Below, piece after piece: positions 9,386 through 17,296 of a stretch of 35,225 nt of DNA. The position numbers and the translations under genes are program-made. The notes under the pieces were generated by a model. The model worked only from the letters and a program-made list of their open reading frames with translations. It was not told where the DNA came from and did no database searches. Source of the DNA: Hungatella sp. (GTDB taxonomy: Bacteria > Bacillota > Clostridia > Lachnospirales > Lachnospiraceae); contig JAAWBS010000003.1 in the NCBI GenBank assembly GCA_022792815.1, positions 1-35,225 on the forward strand. The letters run 5' to 3'. Positions within the stretch are counted from its first letter, which is position 1. Every line of letters starts with the position of its first letter.

Positions 9386-9414
9386 TTGAATTTTTTTTGT
9401 CCTGTCAGTATAAT
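9386..9414 (+). promoter_or_regulatory. Promoter of the GntR-family regulator
   Basis: TTGAAT (9386-9391), 17-bp spacer and a perfect TATAAT (9409-9414), about 48 bp upstream of the start codon. Confidence 0.8.
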
Positions 9415-9426
9415 AATATCAATATG

Positions 9427-9436
9427 TGTTATAACA
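9427..9436. promoter_or_regulatory. Putative GntR/HutC operator 1
   Basis: The palindrome TGTTATAACA lies about 12 bp after the -10 box of the GntR promoter. It has the GT...AC half-site form known for HutC-type regulators. The same GTTATAAC core lies at the equivalent position before the GH1-EIIC operon. Autoregulation is inferred from this pairing. Confidence 0.6.
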
Positions 9437-9461
9437 ACTTATGATTCAGGAGACTACAACG

Positions 9462-10181
9462 ATGTTTAAATATGAGACTGTCGCCGAAGACATCCAGTCC
9501 AGGATTCTCTCCGGCTATTACAAGCCAGATGAAAAACTGCCCCAGGAGATGGAGCTGTGCAGACAATACGGCACCAGCCGCATCACCATCCGTCAGGCCA
9601 TGGAACTGCTGGTCAATCGGGGACTGATCACCAAACGGCGGGGATCCGGGACCTTCGTGAAAGCCGTCTCCGGCGGTTCCGGCAATCATCAGGGTTTTGC
9701 CAGATCACAGCAGTTCTGCGGCTTCTCCAAGACGGCAGAAGGGCATGTTATCACCTCTGACATCCATGAGTTCAAGCTGATCCCGGCATCCGGGAACATC
9801 GCGGACCAACTTCAGTTGGCAGAGGGCGCCTTTGTCTGCTATATCTGCCGCACCAGGCTGGCAGACGGCAAACCTCATGTGGTGGAATACACCTACATGC
9901 CCACGGATTTCATCACCGGTATCACCCTGGAGGTGGTGCAGAGTTCCATCTATGCCTATATCGAAGACACCCTCAAGCTGAAGATCCAGAGCGCCCACCG
10001 CATCGCCCGGGCCTCCATGCCTACGGACCAGGAGCGTCTGTGGCTGAAGATCGGGGATAAACCTATGCCTGTTTTGGAGATCGAACAGGTCGCCTATTTA
10101 GACGACGGCAGGATCTTCGAGTATTCCAAATCCAGACACCGGGCGGACTGTTTTGAGCTGCGAACCGTCAGTGTCAGGTGA
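9462..10181 (+). CDS. GntR/HutC-family transcriptional regulator (GmuR-like)
   Basis: This 239-residue protein has a GntR winged helix at the N-terminus (about 1-70: YETVAEDIQSRILSGYYKP, SRITIRQAMELLVNRGL, RRGSGTFV) and a C-terminal UTRA ligand-binding domain (about 95-235, with CRTRLADGKPHVVEYTYMP). UTRA regulators of this type sense phosphorylated sugars and are usually repressors. Size and gene context resemble Bacillus GmuR, the repressor of the glucomannan operon. ATG 9462 has CAGGAGA 10 bp upstream; the earlier in-frame ATG 9441 precedes that site. It lies just upstream of the GH1-EIIC operon, and a common operator motif suggests it controls both. Confidence 0.88.
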   Translation: MFKYETVAEDIQSRILSGYYKPDEKLPQEMELCRQYGTSRITIRQAMELLVNRGLITKRRGSGTFVKAVSGGSGNHQGFARSQQFCGFSKTAEGHVITSDIHEFKLIPASGNIADQLQLAEGAFVCYICRTRLADGKPHVVEYTYMPTDFITGITLEVVQSSIYAYIEDTLKLKIQSAHRIARASMPTDQERLWLKIGDKPMPVLEIEQVAYLDDGRIFEYSKSRHRADCFELRTVSVR

Positions 10182-10247
10182 GCCCTCCCCGGTCCGCAGG
10201 CACCGCGCTTATCCCCCGATCTCTCCCATCATCAGGAACAGAACTGC

Positions 10248-10278
10248 AAACCAGTGTATCTCTGCACTGGTTTTTTTA
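10248..10278 (+). terminator. Intrinsic terminator of the GntR gene
   Basis: AAACCAGTG (10248-10256) pairs with CACTGGTTT (10265-10273), followed by a run of T residues. It separates the regulator transcript from the operon promoter. Confidence 0.92.
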
Positions 10279-10343
10279 TTTTGCGCATATCTGCGGAAGG
10301 GTTGTGAAGGGCAGCGGTAAATTCAAAAAACTTTATTTTCCTC

Positions 10344-10371
10344 TTGCATTTTCAAAAAATTATGATATTAT
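10344..10371 (+). promoter_or_regulatory. Promoter of the GH1-EIIC operon
   Basis: TTGCAT (10344-10349), 16-bp spacer, TATTAT (10366-10371) in a very AT-rich stretch. The operator-like palindrome follows 9 bp later. The leader before the start codon is about 130 nt and shows no other clear element. Confidence 0.55.
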
Positions 10372-10377
10372 ATAAAT

Positions 10378-10390
10378 ATGTTATAACTTA
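10378..10390. promoter_or_regulatory. Putative GntR/HutC operator 2
   Basis: GTTATAAC (10380-10387) is identical to the core of the palindrome in front of the GntR gene and would overlap the transcription start. The flanks extend the dyad with one mismatch. Confidence 0.58.
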
Positions 10391-10513
10391 TTTATAAAAA
10401 ATCATGATGTAATTATTTCCATTCAACCCATCATAATCTGCATACCGCACATAGATGGGCATGACTTTGGGAACTGTAGTATCATGAGAACAGCAAAGAA
10501 AGGGGTATCAGCC

Positions 10514-11917
10514 ATGCAGGTAAAGCTTCCTAAAAATTTTTTTATGGGCGCCGCCATGTCCGGTCCGCAGACCGAAGGCGCGTACAAGAAGGACCACCGT
10601 CTGGAGAGCTTCTGGGATCACTGGTCCGATCTCTCCATCTCCGATTTTTACAACAAGGTAGGCAGCTATGTGGGCAACAACTTTTACGAGAAGTACGAGG
10701 AGGACATCAAGCTGTTTAAGAGCCTCCATCTGGACTCCTTCCGCACTTCTATCCAGTGGACCCGGCTCATGGATCAGAATCAGAAGCTGAATCCGGAGGG
10801 CGCCGCTTTCTACCACAAAGTCTGCGCCTGCGCCAGGGATCATGGCATCGAGCTGTTCATGAACCTGTACCATTTTGACATGCCTTATTATCTGTTCGCC
10901 AGAGGGGGGTGGATGAACCGGGAGGTGGTGGAGGCCTATGCGGTCTATGCCAGAACCGCGTTCCGCACCTTCGGCAAGGAGATCCGTTACTGGTTCACCT
11001 TCAATGAGCCCATCGTGGAGCCGGATCAGGAGTATCGTCACGGAGTATGGTATCCCTTTATCAAGGATGCGAAGATGGGCATGGAGGTTCAGTACCATAT
11101 CTCCCTCGCCCACAGCCTGGCTGTCCGGGAGTTTCACAAGGCAAAGAAAGAGGGCTACATGCTGCCCGACGCGCAGATCGGCCTGATCAATGCATTTGCC
11201 CCGCCTTACACAAAGGAGAATCCCTCTCCCGCAGATCTGGAAGCGGTGCGCATGACCGACGGCCTCCACAACCGCTGGTGGCTGGACTTAGCGACAGCGG
11301 GAACTCTGCCACAGGACGTGATGGACACTCTGGAAGAACTGGGACTGGCGCCGGAGAGGCGGCCAGGCGACGAGGAGATCTTAAAATGCGGCCGGGTGGA
11401 CTGGCTGGGATTTAACTACTATCAGCCCAACCGGGTCCAGGCGCCGGCCACCAGGACCGACGAGGCCGGCTATCCCAAGTTCGCGGATCCCTACATCTGG
11501 CCGGAGCGGAAGATGAACGTGTATCGGGGCTGGGAGATCTATCCCAAAGGAATCTATGATTTCGGCATGAAGATGAAGAGGGAATACCCGGATATGAAAT
11601 TCTTCATCTCGGAAAACGGCATGGGCGTGGAGCACGAGGACCGATTCCGGGACGAGAACGGCCAGATCCAAGACGACTACCGGATCGAGTTTGTGGAGGA
11701 ACACCTGGAGTGGGTCATGAAGGCCATCGAGGAGGGCGCCAACTGCGTGGGCTACCACTACTGGGGCCTCATCGACAACTGGTCCTGGAGCAATGCCTTT
11801 AAGAATCGGTACGGCTTTGTCGAAGTCGATCTGATGGGCAATTATGAGAGAAAGCTGAAAAAATCAGCCGGTTGGGTAAAGAACCTGATCGAGCAGAGAG
11901 ACAAGGAGGAACTGTAA
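10514..11917 (+). CDS. Glycoside hydrolase family 1, 6-phospho-beta-glycosidase (GmuD-like)
   Basis: This 467-residue cytoplasmic enzyme should cleave a 6-phosphorylated beta-disaccharide, such as cellobiose or mannobiose phosphate. It has the GH1 N-terminal motif FFMGAAMSGPQTEGAY, acid/base Glu165 in TFNEP and nucleophile Glu367 in FISENGMG. The C-terminal WSWSNAFKNRYGF carries the Ser, Lys and Tyr that recognise the 6-phosphate. ATG 10514 follows AAAGAAAGGGG by 8 bp; the ATG at 10484 has no good site. The EIIC gene follows after one base. Only low similarity is visible to the other GH1 protein in the window, so they are not a recent duplication. Grouping with GntR, EIIC, ManA and ROK genes suggests manno-configured substrates, which is an inference. 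Confidence 0.9.
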   Translation: MQVKLPKNFFMGAAMSGPQTEGAYKKDHRLESFWDHWSDLSISDFYNKVGSYVGNNFYEKYEEDIKLFKSLHLDSFRTSIQWTRLMDQNQKLNPEGAAFYHKVCACARDHGIELFMNLYHFDMPYYLFARGGWMNREVVEAYAVYARTAFRTFGKEIRYWFTFNEPIVEPDQEYRHGVWYPFIKDAKMGMEVQYHISLAHSLAVREFHKAKKEGYMLPDAQIGLINAFAPPYTKENPSPADLEAVRMTDGLHNRWWLDLATAGTLPQDVMDTLEELGLAPERRPGDEEILKCGRVDWLGFNYYQPNRVQAPATRTDEAGYPKFADPYIWPERKMNVYRGWEIYPKGIYDFGMKMKREYPDMKFFISENGMGVEHEDRFRDENGQIQDDYRIEFVEEHLEWVMKAIEEGANCVGYHYWGLIDNWSWSNAFKNRYGFVEVDLMGNYERKLKKSAGWVKNLIEQRDKEEL

Positions 11918-11918
11918 T

Positions 11919-13232
11919 ATGAGCGGTCTGCAGAATTCTAAATTTATCGACAAATTCACGGAGTTTGCCGCAAAGCTGGGCGGACAGATCCATTTAAGCT
12001 CCCTGCGGGATGCATTTGCCACCATCATGCCCCTGTATATCCTGGCGGGGCTGGCTGTCCTGTTCAACAACACCATCTTTCAGTGGATCTTAAGCGGTCC
12101 CGCCCTGGAGAGCGCCCAGTACTGGGGCAACATGCTGGTCAACGGAACCTTAAATATCAGCTCCCTGCTAATCGCCACGGTCATCGGCTACTGTCTGTCC
12201 CGCAACCGGGGCTATGACAACCCCATCGCCGCGGCTCTGGTTTCGCTGGCCTCCTTAATCGTCATGATGCCCGGTTCCGTCAGTGTCACACCCGTCGGAA
12301 CCGATCAGGCAGTAACCGTGTCCGGAGTGCTGACTTTCGGCAATGTAGGGACTCAGGCTATGTTCGCAGGCATCCTCATCGGACTGGCGGCCACAGAGCT
12401 GTTTATCTATGTGGCAAGTATCAAAAAGCTGCAGCTGAATATGGGAGACAGCATCCCACCGGCAGTGGGCAAATCCTTCTCCATCCTGATCCCCTTTATC
12501 CTGGTCATGTCGGTGTTCGGAATCGTATCCGCAGTCCTCTACAATGTATTCCGCACAGACCTGATCACCATCATCACCACCATGATTCAGGAGCCCTTAA
12601 GGGGCGTGACGACGGGACTTCTGGGCTGTGTGCTGCTCTACTCCCTGGGCAACTTCCTGTGGCTGTTCGGTATCCATCAGACGGTGATCTACGGCTCTAT
12701 CCTGGAACCCCTTCTGATCATCAACATGACCCAGGCTATGGCGGCCTATGCGGCCGGAGAGCCAGTCCGCGACATCATCAACGTCGCCTTTGTACCTGCC
12801 TTCGGCATGATGGGCGGCTCAGGCTCCACCATCGCCCTGATCATCGCCACCTTGCTGTTCGGACGCAACAAAGCCACCAAGGCTATCTGTAAGATGTCTG
12901 CGGCCCCGGGATGCTTTAACATCAATGAGCCGGTTATTTTCGGCTACTCCATCGTGTACAACATCACCATGATCATCCCCTTTGTGCTTCTGCCCGCCAT
13001 CGGCATCATCATCGGATATGCCGCGACGGCCCTGAATTTCATGAATGAGTGCGTCGTCTACATCCCCTGGACCACTCCGCCTCTGTTAAGCGGTTACCTG
13101 GCCACCGGAGGAGATTTCCGGGCCGTGATCGTCCAGCTGCTGATCATCGTCATCGGAGTGCTTCTGTACCTTCCGTTTGTGAAGATCAACGACCGGCTGC
13201 TGGCACAGCAGGCCGGTTCTGAGGAAAACTAA
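11919..13232 (+). CDS. PTS EIIC subunit, lactose/cellobiose family
   Basis: This 437-residue membrane protein is the channel subunit of a lactose/cellobiose-type PTS. It has about ten hydrophobic segments, the conserved FLWLFGIHQTVIYGSILEPL and the family motif CFNINEPVIFGYSIVYN. AAGGAGGA precedes ATG 11919, which begins one base after the GH1 stop. It carries no EIIA or EIIB domain and none is encoded next to it, so it must borrow subunits made elsewhere. Position and family match GmuC of Bacillus. A hairpin follows the stop, so this is the last gene of its transcript. Confidence 0.93.
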   Translation: MSGLQNSKFIDKFTEFAAKLGGQIHLSSLRDAFATIMPLYILAGLAVLFNNTIFQWILSGPALESAQYWGNMLVNGTLNISSLLIATVIGYCLSRNRGYDNPIAAALVSLASLIVMMPGSVSVTPVGTDQAVTVSGVLTFGNVGTQAMFAGILIGLAATELFIYVASIKKLQLNMGDSIPPAVGKSFSILIPFILVMSVFGIVSAVLYNVFRTDLITIITTMIQEPLRGVTTGLLGCVLLYSLGNFLWLFGIHQTVIYGSILEPLLIINMTQAMAAYAAGEPVRDIINVAFVPAFGMMGGSGSTIALIIATLLFGRNKATKAICKMSAAPGCFNINEPVIFGYSIVYNITMIIPFVLLPAIGIIIGYAATALNFMNECVVYIPWTTPPLLSGYLATGGDFRAVIVQLLIIVIGVLLYLPFVKINDRLLAQQAGSEEN

Positions 13233-13247
13233 GCCATCATTTTACCT

Positions 13248-13280
13248 CCCCTGTACTTGCCTTAAGTACAGGGGATTTCA
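13248..13280 (+). terminator. Hairpin terminator after the EIIC gene
   Basis: CCCCTGTACTT (13248-13258) and AAGTACAGGGG (13264-13274) are perfect inverted repeats with a 5-nt loop, followed by a modest ATTTCAT tail. Confidence 0.75.
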
Positions 13281-13286
13281 TAAATC

Positions 13287-13315
13287 TTGCGGTTACAGGT
13301 AAATTATGCTATATT
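13287..13315 (+). promoter_or_regulatory. Promoter of the manA-ROK operon
   Basis: TTGCGG (13287-13292), 17-bp spacer, TATATT (13310-13315), 19 bp before ATG 13335. The very short leader leaves room only for the CGGAGG RBS. Confidence 0.65.
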
Positions 13316-13334
13316 AAAAACGGAGGAATGAACC

Positions 13335-14279
13335 ATGAGCGAACTGATTTTTTTTCAGCCATTTTTTAAGCAGGTCTTATGGGGCGGCCATAAGATGCGG
13401 GAGGTCTACGGTTACCCCATCCCGGGAGATGACACCGGGGAAGCGTGGGTCATCTCGGCCAATCCCCACGGACAGAGCCTGGTGCGCGGGGGGACCTACG
13501 ACGGGCAGAGTCTGAAGGATCTGTGGGATCACCACCGGGAGCTGTTCGGCGGCATGGAGGGGAAAGAGTTTCCTCTTCTGGTGAAGATCATCGATGCCAA
13601 CGACCACTTAAGTATCCAGGTTCACCCGGACGATGAGTATGCCTCTGTTCACGAAGGGGGAAGTCAAGGGAAGACCGAGTGCTGGTATATATTAGACTGC
13701 GAGGAGGGTGCCGACATCATCATCGGCCATCACGCCAGGACCCGAAAGGAGCTGGAGGAGATGATAAAAGAAGGCTGCTGGGATGATCTTCTGCGAAAGC
13801 TTCCCATCCACAAAGGAGACTTTTTCTACATCCCCTCGGGCACCGTCCATGCCATCCGCAAAGGGACTCTCCTTCTGGAAGTCCAGCAGAACAGCGATAC
13901 CACATACCGTCTGTATGACTATGGGCGTCTTCAGAACGGGAAGCCTCGAGAGCTTCATCTAAAGCAGAGTATGGATGTCATCGCCTGCCCTCATGAGGGC
14001 TCCGACACCAGAGGGCCTGTGGAAGATCACGGAGCCTATGAATTCTGTACCTTGGTGGAGGGACAGTATTTCACCGTGACCAGATGGAATGTAAAGACGG
14101 ATGCAGCCGTCAGCCAGGACTATCCCTTCCTGCTGATCGATGTCGCCTCGGGAAGCGGAACTCTTGACGGGATACCTGTCAAGGCGGGAGACCATCTTCT
14201 GGCTCCGGCAGGCTATGGGGTCATAAGAGCAGAAGGGGCCATGGAACTGATCGCCTCACACATCACGGAAAAACACTGA
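13335..14279 (+). CDS. manA: Mannose-6-phosphate isomerase, class I
   Basis: This 314-residue cytosolic enzyme interconverts mannose 6-phosphate and fructose 6-phosphate, feeding mannose into glycolysis. The class I zinc ligands are visible: Gln95 and His97 in IQVHPDDEY, Glu115 in KTECWYIL and His172 in GTVHAI. The length fits the short Firmicute form (GmuF, ManA, Pmi). GGAGG precedes the ATG. It has its own promoter and is followed by a ROK kinase 132 bp downstream. Next to GH1 and PTS genes, it suggests that mannose units are among the sugars released by the upstream operon. Confidence 0.95.
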   Translation: MSELIFFQPFFKQVLWGGHKMREVYGYPIPGDDTGEAWVISANPHGQSLVRGGTYDGQSLKDLWDHHRELFGGMEGKEFPLLVKIIDANDHLSIQVHPDDEYASVHEGGSQGKTECWYILDCEEGADIIIGHHARTRKELEEMIKEGCWDDLLRKLPIHKGDFFYIPSGTVHAIRKGTLLLEVQQNSDTTYRLYDYGRLQNGKPRELHLKQSMDVIACPHEGSDTRGPVEDHGAYEFCTLVEGQYFTVTRWNVKTDAAVSQDYPFLLIDVASGSGTLDGIPVKAGDHLLAPAGYGVIRAEGAMELIASHITEKH

Positions 14280-14411
14280 CAGCCAGCCTTTGGGTCTGCC
14301 GGTGACTGGGAGGAAGGCAGATGCGCAGCATTTCTAGGATGCCTTCCGACGAACTGGCAGGTGACGTGAAGCGTCGCGTGCCGATACCATTATATTAAAG
14401 GAGGACGCAAC
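14280..14411 (+). other. Structured 132-nt spacer between manA and the ROK kinase gene
   Basis: Several inverted repeats compete: TCTGCC (14295-14300) can pair with GGCAGA (14316-14321), while GGAAGGCA (14312-14319) can pair with TGCCTTCC (14340-14347). A third helix pairs GGCA/TGCC and GACG/CGTC (14356-14382). The overlapping partners make two of the helices mutually exclusive. It could be an attenuator or an mRNA processing site. I recognise no known riboswitch in it. Confidence 0.4.
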
Positions 14412-15284
14412 ATGTTATTTGGAGCATTGGAAGCAGGCGGCACTAAGATGGTGTGCGCCATAGGAAATGAACAGGGAGAAATTCTGGACCGCATCTCGAT
14501 CCCCACAGAGACCCCCGACATCACCATGCCGAAGATGGCAGAGTATTTTGCCGGAAAGGACATCTCCGCTCTGGGGATCGGCTGTTTCGGGCCCATCGAT
14601 TTAAACCGCACCTCCCCGACCTACGGTTATATCACCACCACACCCAAGCTGCCGTGGAAGAACTATGACATCTGCGGCTATTTCAGGGAGAAGCTGAATA
14701 TCCCGGTAGGATTTGACACGGATGTCAACGGCTCCATGCTGGGAGAGGCCACCTGGGGCTGTGCCAGGGGACTGGACACTGCCATCTATATCACCATCGG
14801 AACCGGTGTGGGAGTGGGAGTCCTGGCCGGGGGAGGGCTCCTTCACGGCATGCTGCACCCGGAGGCAGGTCACATCCTGATGCCTGTCCGCTCCGATGAC
14901 ACTTATGCCGGCAAATGTCCCTATCACAGGACCTGTCTGGAAGGCCTGGCATCCGGTCCCGCCATCGAGGCCCGCTGGGGCGCTCCCGGAAGAGAGCTGG
15001 GCGACCGGCCGGAAGTATGGGATCTGGAGGCATATTACATCGCTGCCGCAGTCACAGACTATATCATGACTATCTCACCTCAGAAGGTGATCTTAGGGGG
15101 AGGCGTCATGCACCACGACGGACTGATCGAACAGGTCCGCGCCTATGTGAAGGACATGGTAAACGGATATCTGGTGACCAAGGAGCTGGAGGATCTTAAC
15201 AGCTATATCGTCCTCCCCTCCCTTGACGACAATCAGGGGATCATGGGGGCGCTGAAGCTGGGGATGGAAGAGCTGAACCGATAA
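14412..15284 (+). CDS. ROK-family sugar kinase (fructokinase/mannokinase type, GmuE-like)
   Basis: This 290-residue cytosolic kinase phosphorylates a free hexose with ATP. It begins with the ATP-binding ALEAGGTKMVCAIGNE and has the second phosphate motif YITIGTGVGVGVLAGGGLLHG. The ROK zinc site is CPYHRTCLEGLASGPAIEAR, preceded by the conserved GH of EAGHILMP. The metal motif and size match the GmuE/fructokinase group rather than glucokinase. A good GGAGG precedes the ATG. Together with manA it would capture the unphosphorylated sugar released by the phospho-glycosidase: free mannose or fructose to the 6-phosphate, then isomerisation. Substrate preference cannot be read from the sequence. Confidence 0.88.
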   Translation: MLFGALEAGGTKMVCAIGNEQGEILDRISIPTETPDITMPKMAEYFAGKDISALGIGCFGPIDLNRTSPTYGYITTTPKLPWKNYDICGYFREKLNIPVGFDTDVNGSMLGEATWGCARGLDTAIYITIGTGVGVGVLAGGGLLHGMLHPEAGHILMPVRSDDTYAGKCPYHRTCLEGLASGPAIEARWGAPGRELGDRPEVWDLEAYYIAAAVTDYIMTISPQKVILGGGVMHHDGLIEQVRAYVKDMVNGYLVTKELEDLNSYIVLPSLDDNQGIMGALKLGMEELNR

Positions 15285-15291
15285 ATACATT

Positions 15292-15331
15292 TACGAAAAG
15301 GGGTTGCGATGTTTCACAGCCCCTTTCCGTA
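15292..15331. terminator. Bidirectional terminator between the ROK gene and the DUF4317 gene
   Basis: TACGAAAAGGGG (15292-15303) pairs with CCCCTTTCCGTA (15320-15331) with one wobble. Read on the minus strand it is followed by AAATGTATTTA, so it fits the convergent gene best. Confidence 0.65.
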
Positions 15332-15424
15332 AAGTACGGCTCCGGCCAACCGCCTTCTTTCTCAGTATCAGCAGATGCCGCCTTTACGGCACCTGCCATA
15401 TCGTCGGAACCTATTCCTCCCTTC

Positions 15425-16567
15425 TCATTCGTCCTCTTCCCGCAAAATCTGCACAGGCACTCCGTTGACCTCCACATGCTCACTGACTGCGATCACCAGG
15501 CACTGGCGGCCGTCGATCATCCGGGTCTCTACCATACCCGCGGATTCCGGTTTGACCTGAATCACCACATCGGGAGTCTCGATGTGAAATCTTTTGGTGC
15601 TGGCGATGTTGGTGGCCAAAAAGGAGGTCTGCTCCCCTGCACATTGATCGTAATTCTGTTCAAAACGCTCCAGCTTTTCTTCCGGCACGCCGCTGTCCTC
15701 CAGAAGACGGCGGACCTCCTGCTTGCCCAGCTCCAGCGGTTCCGGTTCGTCCTTAAACTCTTCCAGGCGGGCATTGAGAGTCTCGTGGATATTCTTGATC
15801 ACGTCATAGTCACAGTCCTCCCCCAGAGTGTCCGAGATCAGCTCGTTGAACGTCTCCTTCTGGGTATCCGCTGCCAGGGGAATACGGCTGCATCCAAACA
15901 TCTGACGGATAAAGTCCTCCTGCAGTTCGGCCGGGTTTTTCGTGTAATACAGCATACTGTGAATGTCCGTGTAGCGCTCGTTAAAACAGGGGAACAAAAA
16001 TCCCTTGACCGGCTGGTCCACGATCCAGTCCTGAATCCGGTTTTCGATACAGTTCTTCTCAATATTATACCCCAGACCGGGCTTGGACAGATGAACCGGG
16101 CAGATACTGCCCAGAATGCAATGGTATACATTGTCCGAGGCATCGTACATCTCCGTGCCGTCCAAGGCTTTCCCCGGGACATCGTAGGCCATATGGATCA
16201 GGATGATATAGTAGTTCTCGCCGAAGTCAAAGGTCTCGATGACTTTGTTGTAGAATTCCTGGATCAGCTCATCGTCTTTCAGCTGGCTGTCCCTCAGCTT
16301 TAACAGAAATTCCTGTGCGCCGCCCTCCTTCTCCTCCTCCAGAGGAAAGTCCAGGTTCAGCAGATTGCGGCCCAAGGTACCGGAGAGGGTCTTCTTGAAG
16401 ATGGCAAAATATTTAAATCCATCGTCCTCCGGGAGAGACAGAAACGCCTCCTTTAACTGGGTCTTGATGTTCTTTTCTCCGTCTATGTAACAGCCGCAGA
16501 TCCGTGTGATGGTACAGCGCTCCGGCGTAAACTGGCGGCGAATCTCGGCAACCTCTTTTTTGTTCAT
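15425..16567 (-). CDS. DUF4317 family protein
   Basis: This 380-residue soluble protein matches my recollection of the DUF4317 family, which is common in Lachnospiraceae and has no established function. The N-terminal EIRRQFTPERCTITRICGCY is the family's most conserved block, followed by the KTLSGTLGRNLLNLDFPLEE segment. No membrane helix, signal peptide or catalytic motif is evident; the protein is acidic. AAGGAGG precedes ATG 16567. It has its own SigA-like promoter and a terminator, so it is a monocistronic gene. Confidence 0.85.
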   Translation of the reverse strand: MNKKEVAEIRRQFTPERCTITRICGCYIDGEKNIKTQLKEAFLSLPEDDGFKYFAIFKKTLSGTLGRNLLNLDFPLEEEKEGGAQEFLLKLRDSQLKDDELIQEFYNKVIETFDFGENYYIILIHMAYDVPGKALDGTEMYDASDNVYHCILGSICPVHLSKPGLGYNIEKNCIENRIQDWIVDQPVKGFLFPCFNERYTDIHSMLYYTKNPAELQEDFIRQMFGCSRIPLAADTQKETFNELISDTLGEDCDYDVIKNIHETLNARLEEFKDEPEPLELGKQEVRRLLEDSGVPEEKLERFEQNYDQCAGEQTSFLATNIASTKRFHIETPDVVIQVKPESAGMVETRMIDGRQCLVIAVSEHVEVNGVPVQILREEDE

Positions 16568-16600
16568 AACAAGTACCTCCTTGCATTGATTTCACGGTTA

Positions 16601-16629
16601 AGTATAGCACAGACGGGCCTTCTTGACAA
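16601..16629 (-). promoter_or_regulatory. Promoter of the DUF4317 gene
   Basis: On the minus strand TTGTCA (16624-16629), 17-bp spacer, TATACT (16601-16606), about 35 bp before the start codon. Confidence 0.75.
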
Positions 16630-16655
16630 ACACCCCCGCAAAGAGAAAAAAATCA

Positions 16656-16684
16656 TTGACAACCGCATGAAAATGGTGTAAACT
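16656..16684 (+). promoter_or_regulatory. Promoter of tRNA-Gly(TCC)
   Basis: Perfect TTGACA (16656-16661), 17-bp spacer, TAAACT (16679-16684), about 32 bp before the tRNA. Confidence 0.8.
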
Positions 16685-16716
16685 AGTCAAGTCTGAAGTG
16701 AATAAAATAGATTTTT

Positions 16717-16787
16717 GCGGGTGTAGTTCAATGGTAGAACACCAGCCTTCCAAGCTGGATACGTGGGTTCGATTCCCATCACCCGCT
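16717..16787 (+). tRNA. tRNA-Gly (anticodon TCC)
   Basis: A 71-nt cloverleaf: acceptor GCGGGTG pairs with CACCCGC (16780-16786). The anticodon arm is CCAGC-CTTCCAA-GCTGG and the T-loop is TTCGATTC. CCA is not encoded. A T-run begins at the discriminator base (16787), so the transcript may end right at the tRNA; no separate terminator hairpin is seen. Bases 16801-16961 downstream show nothing I can assign. Confidence 0.97.
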
Positions 16788-16961
16788 TTTTTTATTTTAT
16801 GAATGCAGCTATACATAATTTTTCCTCAATATTCAGGTAATCTCGCACAGAATCACACGACAATTCGCCTAATGGCTACAGTGTCAATTGCATTCCGATA
16901 TACAGCTTTCGTTACATGATCGACGGGACCCCAGCCCTTACGGCCGGCGGTGTTTTAGCAT

Positions 16962-17012
16962 AAAAAAACCCCTAAAGTAGATTTTGTCTCTTTACTCTGT
17001 CTACTTTAGAGG
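16962..17012 (-). terminator. Intrinsic terminator of the tRNA-Tyr/tRNA-Leu operon
   Basis: On the minus strand CCTCTAAAGTAGA pairs with TCTACTTTAGGGG (13 bp, one wobble) and is followed by TTTTTTT. Confidence 0.93.
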
Positions 17013-17020
17013 AATCTTAA

Positions 17021-17106
17021 TGCCGCAGGCCGGAATCGAACCGGCACGGGAGATTAGTCCCCCAGGATTTTAAGTCCTGTGCGTCTGCCTGTTCCGCCAC
17101 TGCGGC
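17021..17106 (-). tRNA. tRNA-Leu (anticodon TAA)
   Basis: An 86-nt class II tRNA: acceptor GCCGCAG pairs with CTGCGGC, discriminator A. The anticodon arm is CAGGA-CTTAAAA-TCCTG, with a long variable arm and T-loop TTCGATT. It is the second tRNA of the operon. CCA is not encoded. Confidence 0.96.
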
Positions 17107-17162
17107 ATACTCACGGGAAACGTCCCCACGGCTCTCGTCGCTGAACGTATCGCTCTGTGAAC

Positions 17163-17244
17163 TGGATGGAGATGGATTCGAACCATCGAAGCGTGTCGCA
17201 ACAGATTTACAGTCTGCCCCCTTTGGCCACTCGGGAACCCATCC
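17163..17244 (-). tRNA. tRNA-Tyr (anticodon GTA)
   Basis: An 82-nt class II tRNA: acceptor GGATGGG pairs with TCCATCC (G-T at the last pair), discriminator A. The anticodon loop is CTGTAAA, with a long variable arm and T-loop TTCGAAT. It is the first tRNA of the operon, 56 bp upstream of tRNA-Leu. CCA is not encoded. Confidence 0.96.
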
Positions 17245-17267
17245 ATGTGACTCTGGCAAGCGATAAC

Positions 17268-17296
17268 ATCATATCACAGCCAGGTCAAAAAATCAA
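17268..17296 (-). promoter_or_regulatory. Promoter of the tRNA-Tyr/tRNA-Leu operon
   Basis: On the minus strand TTGATT (17291-17296), 17-bp spacer, TATGAT (17268-17273). The -35 box overlaps the stop codon of the upstream GH13 gene. Confidence 0.7.

Noticed and set aside
15476..16303. Plus-strand open frame (275 codons) opposite the DUF4317 gene
   Set aside because: Antisense shadow with no RBS; the opposite gene has promoter, RBS and a family match.
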